A stretch of DNA of 64,000 nucleotides, from the NCBI RefSeq assembly GCF_001275135.1, contig NZ_LFQU01000009.1, positions 48,842 through 112,841 on the forward strand, given 5' to 3'. The position numbers and the translations under genes were made by a program. The notes under the pieces are model-generated. The model was not told the origin of the DNA, searched no databases, and saw only the letters and a program-made list of their open reading frames with translations. Numbering within the stretch: position 1 is the stretch's first letter; each line of letters starts with the position of its first letter. The stretch comes from Xylanibacter rarus (GTDB lineage Bacteria > Bacteroidota > Bacteroidia > Bacteroidales > Bacteroidaceae). Shown piece after piece: positions 28,357-36,237 of this stretch.

Positions 28357-28905
28357 ATGAAAAAAATCAGGTTTATGTTTGTGCTGTTGTTGACAGCATT
28401 CTTTTTTTCTGCATGCGACAAACCCTATGATGATTCGGAAGAAGGCATAGATGACGGAACGGAGATTGTCGGCGGAACGGATAAGGACACCGGTTCGGAT
28501 GATGAAGATGAAGGCGATGGTGAGTATGATGATGATACAGGCATTTCTTTTGGTGATGTTGTGGATGTAGAGACGTTTATCAGTAAGCCTATAGTTGATC
28601 AGGTATGGGTGAAGGGCTACATCGTAGGTTCGGCAACTGGCGCCAATGGTAAGAAACGATATGATTTTGAACCTCCGTTTGATCACGATACAGCATTACT
28701 CTTGGCTGACGATCCTGCAACAGCAGACCTTTCTCATGTCGTTTCAGTATGCCTCACGTCATGCTCAAAGAAAATACGTGAGGAACTCAATCTAAAGGAA
28801 CATCCTGAAAATCGCGGCAAGGTGTTGTCTGTGTTTGGTTTCCGCGAGACGTATCTTGCCATTCCCGGAATAAAGAAAATAGATGCTTACGAATTTTCGA
28901 ATTAG
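28357..28905 (+). CDS. Lipoprotein with acidic linker and DUF6359-like domain
   Basis: A 182-residue lipoprotein (lipobox FFFSACDK). A strongly acidic linker (about 22-65, rich in D, E and G) precedes a small beta-barrel domain (about 66-180). The motifs VWVKGYIVGSATG...LLLADDPAT...VCLT...LKEHPENRGKVLSVFG are those I associate with the DUF6359 family of Bacteroidetes surface proteins, whose role is unknown to me. The gene is alone on this strand. Its 3' end faces the cobalamin-riboswitch transcript coming from 29.4 kb, whose terminator stops about 100 bp short of it. Confidence 0.65.
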   Translation: MKKIRFMFVLLLTAFFFSACDKPYDDSEEGIDDGTEIVGGTDKDTGSDDEDEGDGEYDDDTGISFGDVVDVETFISKPIVDQVWVKGYIVGSATGANGKKRYDFEPPFDHDTALLLADDPATADLSHVVSVCLTSCSKKIREELNLKEHPENRGKVLSVFGFRETYLAIPGIKKIDAYEFSN

Positions 28906-29003
28906 GATGTTGATGTGTCTTATGTTTTCGGCTATTGAAGAATTGTCTATGTCATTTTTGCATCTGATCTTGATAAATCCTTGACTGATAGGGCGATAAA
29001 ATA

Positions 29004-29031
29004 ATTGACAACGCCTCACGGCGTTGTCAAT
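29004..29031 (-). terminator. Terminator of the cobalamin riboswitch transcript
   Basis: A perfect 12-bp stem (29004-29015 with 29020-29031) and a 4-nt loop. A T-rich tail (TATTTTATC) is present only on the minus strand, so it terminates the riboswitch transcript rather than the lipoprotein gene on the plus strand. Confidence 0.85.
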
Positions 29032-29224
29032 CTCGGATAAACTTATATAATTAAAACACGATAATATAACGTCTTGTCAAATGTAGCGTCAATGTGTAAT
29101 ACTCACGTCAACTGCATATAGCGATATTACACAGCTATGCAGTGACACGGCATTTATTAGTCTGATATTAATTTTATAAGATTGACCATAGCCCCTTACA
29201 TCGAGAGAATAGGTCTTACATCAT

Positions 29225-29372
29225 AAGGCAGGTATTCTGACTTTGTTCCACTTTCAAGCACCTTCCCGTTTTCACAGTGGCATGTTACTTTTAAGTTATA
29301 AAGGAACTTACAGCTGCGGGACAGTCGGAGATTTTCACCCCGTTCCCTTTTTAATCGAGTCGTATCGAACCT
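29225..29372 (-). promoter_or_regulatory. Cobalamin (B12) riboswitch aptamer
   Basis: Read on the minus strand, the element has the conserved order of the cobalamin aptamer: AAGGGAA...GGGTGAAAATCTCC (about 29352-29328), GACTG-CCCGCAGCTGTAA (about 29327-29309), and the 3' B12 box AGTCAGAATACCTGCC (about 29243-29228). The family binds adenosyl- or aquo/methyl-cobalamin and usually switches off transport or synthesis genes for B12. Here no such gene follows. Confidence 0.9.
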
Positions 29373-29382
29373 TAATCATCCG

Positions 29383-29413
29383 CAAAGATACATATAGTTT
29401 GTCAAAGTTCAAA
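29383..29413 (-). promoter_or_regulatory. Promoter of the riboswitch transcript
   Basis: On the minus strand TTTG (29413-29410), exactly 19 nt, then TATCTTTG (29390-29383): a full match to the Bacteroidetes consensus, with a start site near 29377. Confidence 0.75.
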
Positions 29414-29439
29414 AGAAAAAACGTTATTTTTCTAAAATA

Positions 29440-29471
29440 TTTGTGCGTGTAAACATTTCTTCTTATATTTG
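29440..29471 (+). promoter_or_regulatory. Promoter of the ECF sigma factor gene
   Basis: TTTG at 29440-29443, a 20-nt spacer, and TATATTTG at 29464-29471; divergent from the riboswitch promoter about 30 bp away. Confidence 0.6.
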
Positions 29472-29562
29472 CACGTACAATATGATTGTTTAATATTAAT
29501 TTAATTTAGATAAAGCCTATCGAAACACTGTTTACCTAAAATTAAAAAATAAGAATAAAGAA

Positions 29563-30159
29563 ATGGAAAATATAAGTAGGTTGACTGATGAGGAGTTAGC
29601 TATTTCTTATGTAAGGGGAAACAACAGGGCTTTTGATGAGCTTTTATCAAGAAATCAGAGCAAATTGTTCTCATACATATTGTTTGTCGTCAGAGACGAG
29701 GACAAGGCCAACGACCTGTTTCAGGAAACTTTTGTGAAGGTTATAACAAAGCTGCATCAGGGCAGGTATGTTGACAGTGGAAAATTCGGAGCGTGGATTA
29801 TGCGCATCGCGCATAATGTCATTATGGATTGGTATCGTGAGCAGCGTTCGCGTAATCTGATTGAGCCTACTGACGAGAACGATCTCTCTAATCTCAGCGG
29901 CAATGAAATACTGGACAGCAACGTTGAAAACCGTTATGTAAACGATCAGATAATGGTTGATGTCAAGAATATGATGAATATGTTGCCTCCCACGCAGCGT
30001 GAGGTTGTGTTCATGAGGTTTTATCAAGATTTGTCGTTTAAGGAGATTGCCGAGACTACGGGAGTCAGCATCAATACTTCATTGGGCAGGATGCGGTATG
30101 CTATCCTCAATCTGCGCCGTATGTCAAAGGAACATAATATAGCGCTCCAGCTTGACTGA
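29563..30159 (+). CDS. ECF-type sigma-70 family RNA polymerase sigma factor
   Basis: A 198-residue sigma factor. Region 2 covers about 10-85 (FDELLSRNQSKLFSYILFVVRDEDKANDLFQETFVKV and the RNA-polymerase-binding/-10 helices around AWIMRIAHNVIMDWYRE). Region 4 covers about 125-190 (LPPTQREVVFMRFYQDLSFKEIAETTGVSINTSLGRMRYA, a helix-turn-helix). No anti-sigma gene is next to it, unlike the sigma factor at 47.5 kb; the neighbour on the left is a riboswitch transcript in the opposite direction. It is probably a general or stress ECF factor; target genes are not deducible here. Confidence 0.92.
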   Translation: MENISRLTDEELAISYVRGNNRAFDELLSRNQSKLFSYILFVVRDEDKANDLFQETFVKVITKLHQGRYVDSGKFGAWIMRIAHNVIMDWYREQRSRNLIEPTDENDLSNLSGNEILDSNVENRYVNDQIMVDVKNMMNMLPPTQREVVFMRFYQDLSFKEIAETTGVSINTSLGRMRYAILNLRRMSKEHNIALQLD

Positions 30160-30292
30160 CCGGTCAGACTTGCGCCGTTCTTAAGATTTAGTCAATATTG
30201 AATAACTTTAATAATATAGACAAGCCGATTTAATTCGGTTTTTTACTGTATGATGTTGCGGACAATAGGTTGTCTTAATCTGTTGGCAACAT

Positions 30293-30330
30293 AAAATGGC
30301 GCAGACTGTATTATCCGTCTGCGCCATTTT
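30293..30330. terminator. Bidirectional terminator between sigma factor and rpe
   Basis: A 14-bp perfect stem (30293-30306 with 30317-30330), A/T-rich on both flanks, between converging genes. Confidence 0.8.
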
Positions 30331-30378
30331 ATATTGTATATTATTTTATGCTTATTTTCTGCGTCCAATATTGAGCGT

Positions 30379-31029
30379 TTAGAGTTGCTTCAGGTCGTGT
30401 ATGGTGGCAGCCGGATCTTTTGATTTGAATATATAGCTTCCGCTGACCAGAACATCCACGCCGGCTTCAACGAGTCTTGGGGCTGTTTGGCTCTGTACGC
30501 CTCCGTCAACTTCGATAAGTGCCTTTGAGCCGGATTCTTCTATCAGTCTTCTTAAACGCTTTACTTTGTCAATGGTGTTTTCTATGAATGCCTGACCTCC
30601 GAATCCGGGGTTTACACTCATTATTAGCACCATGTCAACGTCCTTTATGACATCTTCGAGCAAACATACAGGTGTCGACGGATTTAGCGTTACGCCGGCT
30701 TTCATGCCTGCTTCATGTATTTCATGTATTGTTCTGTTAAGGTGTGTGCATGCCTCGAAGTGCACGTTCATCATCATGGCTCCTGTCTTTGCTGTCTGCT
30801 TTATGTATCTTTCAGGTGCTGTTATCATGAAATGCACGTCAAGCGGCTTTTTGCATGTTTTTGCGACAGCTTCAATTACTGGGAAGCCAAATGAAATGTT
30901 TGGCACAAACACTCCGTCCATAACATCAAGATGGAGCCAGTCAGCCTCGCTGTTGTTTATCATATCGATGTCTTTCTGCAGATTAAGAAAATCGGCAGAA
31001 AGTAATGAAGGTGAAATTAATGTTGCCAT
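30379..31029 (-). CDS. rpe: Ribulose-phosphate 3-epimerase
   Basis: A 216-residue cytosolic TIM-barrel enzyme of the pentose phosphate pathway that interconverts D-ribulose-5-phosphate and D-xylulose-5-phosphate. Family motifs are in order: SLLSADF (6-12), LHLDVMDGVFVPNISFG (32-48, metal-binding His and Asp), VHFMI, MSVNPGFGGQAF (137-148) and VDGGV (phosphate site, about 175). Length is normal for the family. An unannotated 39-residue ORF lies 18 bp upstream on the same strand and may share its transcript. Confidence 0.97.
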   Translation of the reverse strand: MATLISPSLLSADFLNLQKDIDMINNSEADWLHLDVMDGVFVPNISFGFPVIEAVAKTCKKPLDVHFMITAPERYIKQTAKTGAMMMNVHFEACTHLNRTIHEIHEAGMKAGVTLNPSTPVCLLEDVIKDVDMVLIMSVNPGFGGQAFIENTIDKVKRLRRLIEESGSKALIEVDGGVQSQTAPRLVEAGVDVLVSGSYIFKSKDPAATIHDLKQL

Positions 31030-31047
31030 AAATGGTAGGTTTCTAAT

Positions 31048-31167
31048 TCAGACAATAAGCTTCGTTTTTCCGTTAAGTTTTATAGACCTGTAGGTATAAG
31101 CTATCTGCTTGATAATGTTTAGCGTATTCTTAGACGGCTTGTTTTCTTCTTTGGTAAAATATTTCAT
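31048..31167 (-). CDS. Small basic protein of 39 residues
   Basis: ATG at 31167 to TGA at 31048. The product begins MKYFTKEENKPSKNT and continues LNIIKQIAYTYRSIKLNG. I recall short Bacteroidales proteins of this kind (a K-E-E-x-K-P-S-K-x-T-L start followed by an IKQIAYTYR-like helix), usually unannotated because of their size. The helix LNIIKQIAYTYR is amphipathic and the protein is basic (pI high by eye). It lies 18 bp upstream of rpe on the same strand. Function unknown; coding status rests on the remembered family resemblance and should be tested. Confidence 0.6.
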   Translation of the reverse strand: MKYFTKEENKPSKNTLNIIKQIAYTYRSIKLNGKTKLIV

Positions 31168-31442
31168 AGGCAAATTATTTTTAATTCTATTATTGTAACG
31201 ATGATAAATCGTTTTTATTACTCTTTTATATGTCTTTTTTTCTGATTTCGTTTGACAGAAGCTGTTGATGTTTAAAATATTATTGAATTACATTTAGATA
31301 TTAGGGCTTTTCTGTGTGTTTTATGCTCTTTTGTTGTTGCTCTGGTGTTCTTGTTTTTATATATAAATGTGCTAACGTTGTAAACATAACTTGCCGTATT
31401 GTGTTAAAACTGCAACTTTTTTGATAAAAATGTGCCAAAAAG

Positions 31443-31473
31443 TTTGTTGCTTATAGAATAATGTTTATCTTTG
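31443..31473 (+). promoter_or_regulatory. Promoter of the 31.5-kb structured RNA
   Basis: TTTG (31443-31446), exactly 19 nt, then TATCTTTG (31466-31473), a full consensus match with a start near 31480. Confidence 0.75.
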
Positions 31474-31479
31474 CAATCG

Positions 31480-31680
31480 GTTAAGCTGGGGTATCCGCTT
31501 GATTTGTTGGTGAGTGTGCCTTTGTTTTATGCGGCATACGTATAAATAGATAAAATTTACTGAAAACAATATTTGCATAGTTATGGCTTAATTCACAAAA
31601 GCAGAATATAGCGGGCTATTGTACTGTGTGAAGAAGAATTATACATTTTTTGAGGCCTGCCGAAACGGCAGGCCTTTTTT
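31480..31680 (+). ncRNA. Structured ~200-nt RNA, possibly 6S RNA
   Basis: A promoter-to-terminator unit without an ORF. The two halves pair in a long interrupted rod. CCGCT near 31496 pairs with AGCGG near 31608. TTTGT with GTGA near 31504-31517 pairs with TTCACAAAA near 31590. GCC with TATGC near 31520-31534 pairs with GCATA with GGC near 31574-31587. It ends in a 10-bp terminator (31653-31662 with 31666-31675) and six T residues. Length, rod shape and a strong house-keeping-type promoter fit 6S RNA, which binds the RNA polymerase holoenzyme. The pairing was found by eye and the identity is uncertain. Positions 31168-31440 show nothing I can name. Confidence 0.55.
31653..31680 (+). terminator. 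Terminator of the structured RNA
   Basis: A perfect 10-bp GC-rich stem (31653-31662 with 31666-31675), 3-nt loop, then T6. Confidence 0.9.
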
Positions 31681-31833
31681 ATTAAGATTAGTTTATTAGG
31701 TAAAAATTTCGTGGCGTGTATGCCTTAATAGACAGAATATTTGTATCTTTGTTACATGGCAGAATTCATCAGTAATGTATTTAAAGGAATTTGTCATAGC
31801 TAATTTATTTATGTCTGAAACGAAACTGTAGTC

Positions 31834-32514
31834 ATGATAATAAAAGTTTGTGGATTGCGCGATCCTGAAAATATACGTGCCGTCATGGGGCTTGGCGCTG
31901 ATATGATAGGCTTGGTATTTGACAGAAGAAATCCGCGTTATGTCTCTTCGATACCCTCTAATGTCGGCTTGTTGCCTGATTATGCAAGTATACAGGGGCG
32001 TGATCTGAATGAGGATGGAAAAGTGGCAAGAGTAGGAGTCTTTGGTAGCGATATGCCCCAGAACATTATAACGATGGCTTATAATTATAAGCTCGATTAT
32101 GTTCAGCTGTATGGCAAAAACGACGAGATAATGATAAACAATCTCCGGTTGACTCTTAGGGATGAGATATGTCCGGGAATAAAGTTCATTAAGGCTATTG
32201 GCATTGCTGATATGGAAGATGTCGGACTGTGGCGTAAGTATAAAAATGTTGCTGACATGCTGCTCTTTTATCCTAAAAAACAGTATGGCAATGATGTTGA
32301 CACAAAGTTTGACTGGAGCCTGCTTGACTATTATGACGGAGATATACCGTTTATTATAAGCGGCGGAATAGGACCTGATGACGTGGAGAAAGTGTTTTCG
32401 TTGACTCATCCTTGCATGGCAGGAATAGACATTAACAGCCGTTTTGAAACTTCTCCGGCCGTAAAGGATATTTCTTTGTTGAAGCCGTTTATAGAAAGTA
32501 TAAGAAATGGATAG
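31834..32514 (+). CDS. trpF: Phosphoribosylanthranilate isomerase
   Basis: A 226-residue TIM-barrel enzyme of tryptophan synthesis that converts N-(5-phosphoribosyl)anthranilate to the ribulose form. TrpF features are the KVCGLRDPENI start (general-base Cys at residue 6), GADMIGLVFDRRNPRYV (about 22-38, Arg-rich phosphate site), DYVQLYGK (about 89-96), and C-terminal FIISGGIGPDDV and GIDINSRFETSPAVKDI phosphate-binding loops. It is slightly longer than usual because of an insertion around residues 95-125. It stands alone: no other trp gene is in the window. It is preceded by the structured RNA rather than an operon partner. Confidence 0.9.
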   Translation: MIIKVCGLRDPENIRAVMGLGADMIGLVFDRRNPRYVSSIPSNVGLLPDYASIQGRDLNEDGKVARVGVFGSDMPQNIITMAYNYKLDYVQLYGKNDEIMINNLRLTLRDEICPGIKFIKAIGIADMEDVGLWRKYKNVADMLLFYPKKQYGNDVDTKFDWSLLDYYDGDIPFIISGGIGPDDVEKVFSLTHPCMAGIDINSRFETSPAVKDISLLKPFIESIRNG

Positions 32515-32649
32515 CAGCATAGCCCTGTTGCTTTTGATATTGTTTTATGTCGTCGGAGGCGGCAGTCGCTTACAGGCTGTTTTAGCTTTTGTATTAGTTT
32601 AGCAGATAAATGTTTTTGACAGAGGAAGGTTATATATAAATAATTTGCA

Positions 32650-33063
32650 ATGACGTTAAAAGATTTTTTAAACGAAAAGGATATATTTGCGGCAAATGCC
32701 GGTATGGAACTTGTGGAGGTGAGAGAGGGATATTCACGTGCAGTAATGACGGTTGGCAAGTCGCATCTCAATGCCGGTGGCGTTTGTCAGGGCGGTGCGC
32801 TTTTTACACTTGCCGATTTGGCTCTGGCTGCAGTAATGAACAGCCATGGACAGCTGACGCTTAGCATAGAAAGCACGATAACGTTTCTGCACAGTGCCGT
32901 AGAAGGTGATGTGCTTACGGCTGAGGCAACAGAAACATGCAATCATCACAAAATACCTTATTGCGAGGTTAAGATATGCAATCAGGACAATAAACTAATT
33001 TGTAAGTTTACAGCCATAGCTTACAGGAAAAAGACTGACTTCAAGTTTGACGCTTTGATGTAA
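32650..33063 (+). CDS. PaaI-family hotdog-fold thioesterase
   Basis: A 137-residue single hotdog domain. The signature HLNAGGVCQGGALFTLADLALAA (about residues 38-60) is the PaaI/4HBT-II active-site segment, with Gln in place of the more common His before GG. The helix that follows carries the catalytic acid (Asp in LAD). These enzymes hydrolyse acyl-CoA thioesters, often aryl-CoA intermediates; the substrate here is unknown. It lies 135 bp after trpF in the same direction, and the following ClC gene converges on it. Confidence 0.85.
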   Translation: MTLKDFLNEKDIFAANAGMELVEVREGYSRAVMTVGKSHLNAGGVCQGGALFTLADLALAAVMNSHGQLTLSIESTITFLHSAVEGDVLTAEATETCNHHKIPYCEVKICNQDNKLICKFTAIAYRKKTDFKFDALM

Positions 33064-33069
33064 AGCGTC

Positions 33070-33106
33070 AGACTGATTGCTTTGATTATTGCTTGGCAAT
33101 CAGTCT
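33070..33106. terminator. Hairpin between convergent thioesterase and ClC genes
   Basis: An 11-bp perfect stem (33070-33080 with 33096-33106) overlapping the ClC stop codon; no clear T-run on the plus strand. Confidence 0.45.
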
Positions 33107-34920
33107 TCAGACAGGTCTGCCACCATCTTTCTGTACATGGTATACATGTGTGTGCGTGATATGTAGCCCAATAGGTGGTTCTCATTGTCGAGCACAGGCA
33201 GCATGGCAGAGTCGGTCTGGTCAAACTTTTTCATCACAATCTCCATTGTGTCGTTCACGCTTAGCGTTGCTTCTGGCTGAGACATCAGTTGCTTGACCTT
33301 GAAGTGATGATACAGCTCAGTCCTGAACACAATGTGGCGAAGCTTGGTTATGTCTATTTCGCCAAGCAGGTTGCCCGCATCGTCGAGCACAGGCAACACG
33401 TTGTTGTGGCTCTTGCTTATTGCGTGTACGAGCGAAGCCAGGTTGAGCTCGGGAGACACGGCCGTGAAACTCTTGTCAATCACGCTGTCAAGGCTCATAA
33501 GCGTAAGCACGGCCCTGTCCTTATGGTGCGTTATCAGTTTTCCCTGACGTGCCAGTCGCATGCCGTAGATGCTGTGAGGCTCGAATATTATGATGGTAAG
33601 ATATGCACAGATGCTTACAATCATCAGAGGAATGAACATCTGGTAGCCACCGGTTATTTCGGCAATGAGGAAGATACCTGTAAGCGGTGCGTGCATCACT
33701 CCAGCCATTACGGCCGACATTCCGAGCAGTGCAAAGTTCTTCTCAGGCAAGTATATTCCTATTTCATAAATGTTCCATACTCTTGCAAAGAAGAAGCCTG
33801 CAAATGCTCCTATAAACAATGAAGGAGCGAATGTTCCGCCGCATCCTCCTCCGCCGTTTGTGGCAGAGGTGGCAAACACCTTGGTGAGAAGAACCATTCC
33901 GATGTATGGCAGGAGCATTTCGCTGTTGCCGTAGAACGGCGAGTTGTGCAGGATGGTTTCCCATTCGGCTTCAGTCTTTCCGTTTAGCAGGATGTTTATG
34001 CTGCCGTATCCTTCACCGTAAAGTGACGGAAACAAGAATATCAGCGGGCTTAACACCATCGCGCCGAGCAGAAGCTTTAGCATGGGGCGGTTCTTTATGC
34101 GGCCGAAAACAGACTCGCAGGCGGTCATGGTGCGTATGAAGTAAAGGCTTACAAAGCCTCCGAATATACCTAGCAGAATGTTTGCCGGCACGCGTTCAAC
34201 GGGCCATGCGCTGTCAAGATGGAAGAAAAACAGCGGGTCGCTGCCAGTGAATATATACGTGAAACATGTGGCTGTTACGCTTGATATCAGTATTGGCAGC
34301 AGCGATGCCATGGTAAGGTCTATCATCAAGACCTCGAGCGTGAACACAAGTCCGGCTATCGGGGCCTTGAATATTCCGGCTATCGCTGCGGCGGCTCCGC
34401 ATCCTACAAGCAGCATCAGTGTTTTGTTGTCCATGTTGAACAGCTTGCCGAGATTGCTGCCTATTGCCGAACCTGTAAGTACGATAGGTGCCTCGGCTCC
34501 TACGCTTCCGCCGAATCCGATAGTTATGGCCGACGCTATCACCGAGCTCCAGCAGTTGTGTCCTTTCAGCCTGCTGCGCTTGCTGCTGATGGCATAAAGA
34601 ATGCGGGTGATACCGTGGCTTATCTCGTCTTTGACGATGTAGCGGACAAAAAGTGAAGTAAGGTAAATACCTATCACCGGATATACAAGATACATCCAGT
34701 TGAATGTGTTTGCATCAAATTTAGATGTCAGCAAAAGGGCAATTTCCTCAATAATCCAGTGCAGGATGAATGCTGCTATGGCAGCAAAAAATCCTACAAG
34801 AAAGCTTAAGAACAGCGTGAATTGGCGGTCTGTTATATACTGCTTGCGCCATGATATGATACGCTCCATCAGTGTCTGTTCGCCTGAAGCCCCTTCTGCA
34901 ATTCCGTTAATACGACTCAC
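33100..34920 (-). CDS. ClC-type chloride channel/antiporter with CBS domains
   Basis: A 606-residue inner-membrane protein. Residues ~30-445 are the ClC core with about ten or more hydrophobic helices. Family signatures include GGSVGAEAPIVLTGSAIG (about 137-154; the gating glutamate is present, which favours H+/Cl- exchange) and GGGCGGTFAPSLFIGAFAG (about 358-376, selectivity filter). Two CBS domains fill the C-terminus (about 460-520 and 540-600), ending SAMLPVLDNENHLLGYISR. CBS domains in this family sense nucleotides. The tsaC-type gene lies 31 bp upstream on the same strand, so they form an operon. Confidence 0.93.
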   Translation of the reverse strand: MSRINGIAEGASGEQTLMERIISWRKQYITDRQFTLFLSFLVGFFAAIAAFILHWIIEEIALLLTSKFDANTFNWMYLVYPVIGIYLTSLFVRYIVKDEISHGITRILYAISSKRSRLKGHNCWSSVIASAITIGFGGSVGAEAPIVLTGSAIGSNLGKLFNMDNKTLMLLVGCGAAAAIAGIFKAPIAGLVFTLEVLMIDLTMASLLPILISSVTATCFTYIFTGSDPLFFFHLDSAWPVERVPANILLGIFGGFVSLYFIRTMTACESVFGRIKNRPMLKLLLGAMVLSPLIFLFPSLYGEGYGSINILLNGKTEAEWETILHNSPFYGNSEMLLPYIGMVLLTKVFATSATNGGGGCGGTFAPSLFIGAFAGFFFARVWNIYEIGIYLPEKNFALLGMSAVMAGVMHAPLTGIFLIAEITGGYQMFIPLMIVSICAYLTIIIFEPHSIYGMRLARQGKLITHHKDRAVLTLMSLDSVIDKSFTAVSPELNLASLVHAISKSHNNVLPVLDDAGNLLGEIDITKLRHIVFRTELYHHFKVKQLMSQPEATLSVNDTMEIVMKKFDQTDSAMLPVLDNENHLLGYISRTHMYTMYRKMVADLSED

Positions 34921-34951
34921 TTTGTGTCCTTTTATTTCAGATTATAAAAAC

Positions 34952-35521
34952 TTATTTTCTTATTATATCTATCTCTCCGTTGTTCTTTATCTTTATTATG
35001 CTCGACGGAGTGTGCGGCTTATGTTCCTGTCTGCGGCTGAAGCATACGTAGTCTACAGCGTTAAGCAGCTCTTCAGAAATGTCGCAGTAGTTTTGCGCTG
35101 CCGGCTGGCCGCTGATGTTGGCGCTTGTAGACACAATGGGCTTTTGGAATCTGTAGCACAGTTCTTTGGAGAATTCTTCGTTGGTTATGCGCATTGCTAT
35201 GCTTCCGTCTTCTGCAATGAGGTTGGGCGCCAGGTTGACAGCTTCGTCAAAGATGACTGTAGTTGGCTTTGTGGCAAGCTCCATCACGTTCCATGCCACT
35301 TCAGGTGCATTGCGTACATATCGTTGAAGCCTTGCGTCTGAGTCTACAAGGCAGATGAGAGCCTTTGAGTCGTCGCGCTGTTTTATCTTATATACCTTCG
35401 CCACAGCCTCGGCATTGGTAGCGTCGCATCCTATGCCCCATACGGTGTCGGTGGGGTAGAGAATCACTCCGCCGTTTTTCATTACTTCAACTGCTTTTTT
35501 TATGTCGTCCTGTCTGTTCAT
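34952..35521 (-). CDS. tsaC: L-threonylcarbamoyladenylate synthase (TsaC/YrdC/Sua5 family)
   Basis: A 189-residue enzyme that makes threonylcarbamoyl-AMP from threonine, bicarbonate and ATP for the t6A modification of tRNA at position 37. Signatures are GGVILYPTDTVWGIGCDATN (about 17-36), KIKQRDDSKALICLV (about 45-60, the K-x-R-x-x-x-K motif) and PIVSTSANISGQPA (about 130-143). Only the YrdC domain is present, with no Sua5 extension. It is the first gene of a two-gene unit with the ClC gene. A TATATTTG -7 element lies at 35616-35609 on the minus strand, and a small GC hairpin (35578-35593) in the leader. Confidence 0.88.
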   Translation of the reverse strand: MNRQDDIKKAVEVMKNGGVILYPTDTVWGIGCDATNAEAVAKVYKIKQRDDSKALICLVDSDARLQRYVRNAPEVAWNVMELATKPTTVIFDEAVNLAPNLIAEDGSIAMRITNEEFSKELCYRFQKPIVSTSANISGQPAAQNYCDISEELLNAVDYVCFSRRQEHKPHTPSSIIKIKNNGEIDIIRK

Positions 35522-36237
35522 TGCCTTAAATTATTTAAATGTTTTTATTGCTGTTCATCAAGTTGTTTTCAAACATTCCGGCGTGTTCGCCGGTGTTTTT
35601 ACAAACTGCAAATATACATAAAAATACGATACACATAAAATATTACGTGCTTTTTTACTTTTTGTATTATATATTTATTGTGATTGGTCAATAAATGAAG
35701 TTCAGACAGCTGCAATGTCTGTTTTATTGTGTCTTTATTATATTAATTAAGGTGTTATTTTTTTGTTTGTCGTCTTTTGGATGATAGTTGTCGTCTTTTA
35801 GACTGCTGTAAGGCTGCTATGCAATACAGACGAGTGGAATATATACGGATAAGCCGTGAACTTTTTGTTCCGAAAGTTCGTCAAATTCTTATGTAGAAAA
35901 AGTAATGTCGTTTTTGAGACGCGAAAATCGAAAGCAAATCGTGTGTTTTATGTTTAAGGAAGTGCCAAATCTTGATGTGTGCGGCTTAAATTGTAAGTAA
36001 AATCTTGTGTATTGGTTTCAAATCATTAACCTATTGTTTTCAGGTCGTAACTCGGCCACTTTTGCATCGAAAGTGGCCCGTTTTCGTCACCTAAACAATA
36101 GGTTTTTCATTGCCAATCCGGCATATCATAAAGTCGGATGCTTTTATGCTGTTGTATGTATCATCCTTTTTCACTTAAATATGCAACAAGGCGGCTCAAT
36201 GGTTTAGCCAAATCCATTATATGAATGCAATAAAAAA
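35522..36237. other. Intergenic region containing a dispersed repeat
   Basis: No gene seen. It has a -7 element and leader hairpin for tsaC (35578-35616), then ~350 bp of AT-rich sequence in which I see nothing. It ends with the first of two copies of a 74-bp repeat (36007-36080). Confidence 0.5.
36007..36080. repeat. Dispersed 74-bp intergenic repeat, copy 1
   Basis: About 90% identical (7 differences by eye) to 50494-50567. The core is a palindrome (GGCCACTTT...AAAGTGGCC). A less similar hairpin with the same AACTCGGCCA arm occurs at 3726-3760. Both full copies sit in intergenic regions of ~450-800 bp and are preceded by an AAAATCGAAAGCAA word. Confidence 0.7.

Larger units (their letters stand above)
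28998..29377 (-). ncRNA. Riboswitch-controlled ~380-nt RNA without a gene
   Basis: A complete transcription unit on the minus strand: promoter (29413-29383), cobalamin aptamer (about 29372-29225), a further ~190 nt, and a strong terminator (29031-29004). The 190 nt contain only tiny ORFs, the longest plausible one being 10 codons at about 29191-29159. They hold two overlapping inverted repeats, 29093-29133 and 29107-29145, which cannot form together. It may be a B12-regulated small RNA, or a leader whose gene was lost. Confidence 0.6.

Noticed and set aside
28792-29019. 75-residue minus-strand ORF that could be the gene under the B12 riboswitch
   Set aside because: It lies past the strong terminator at 29031-29004, mostly antisense to the lipoprotein gene, and resembles no B12-related protein.
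29345-29375. tRNA T-loop-like GGTTCGA on the minus strand
   Set aside because: The surrounding sequence folds as the cobalamin aptamer, and no acceptor stem or anticodon arm can be formed.
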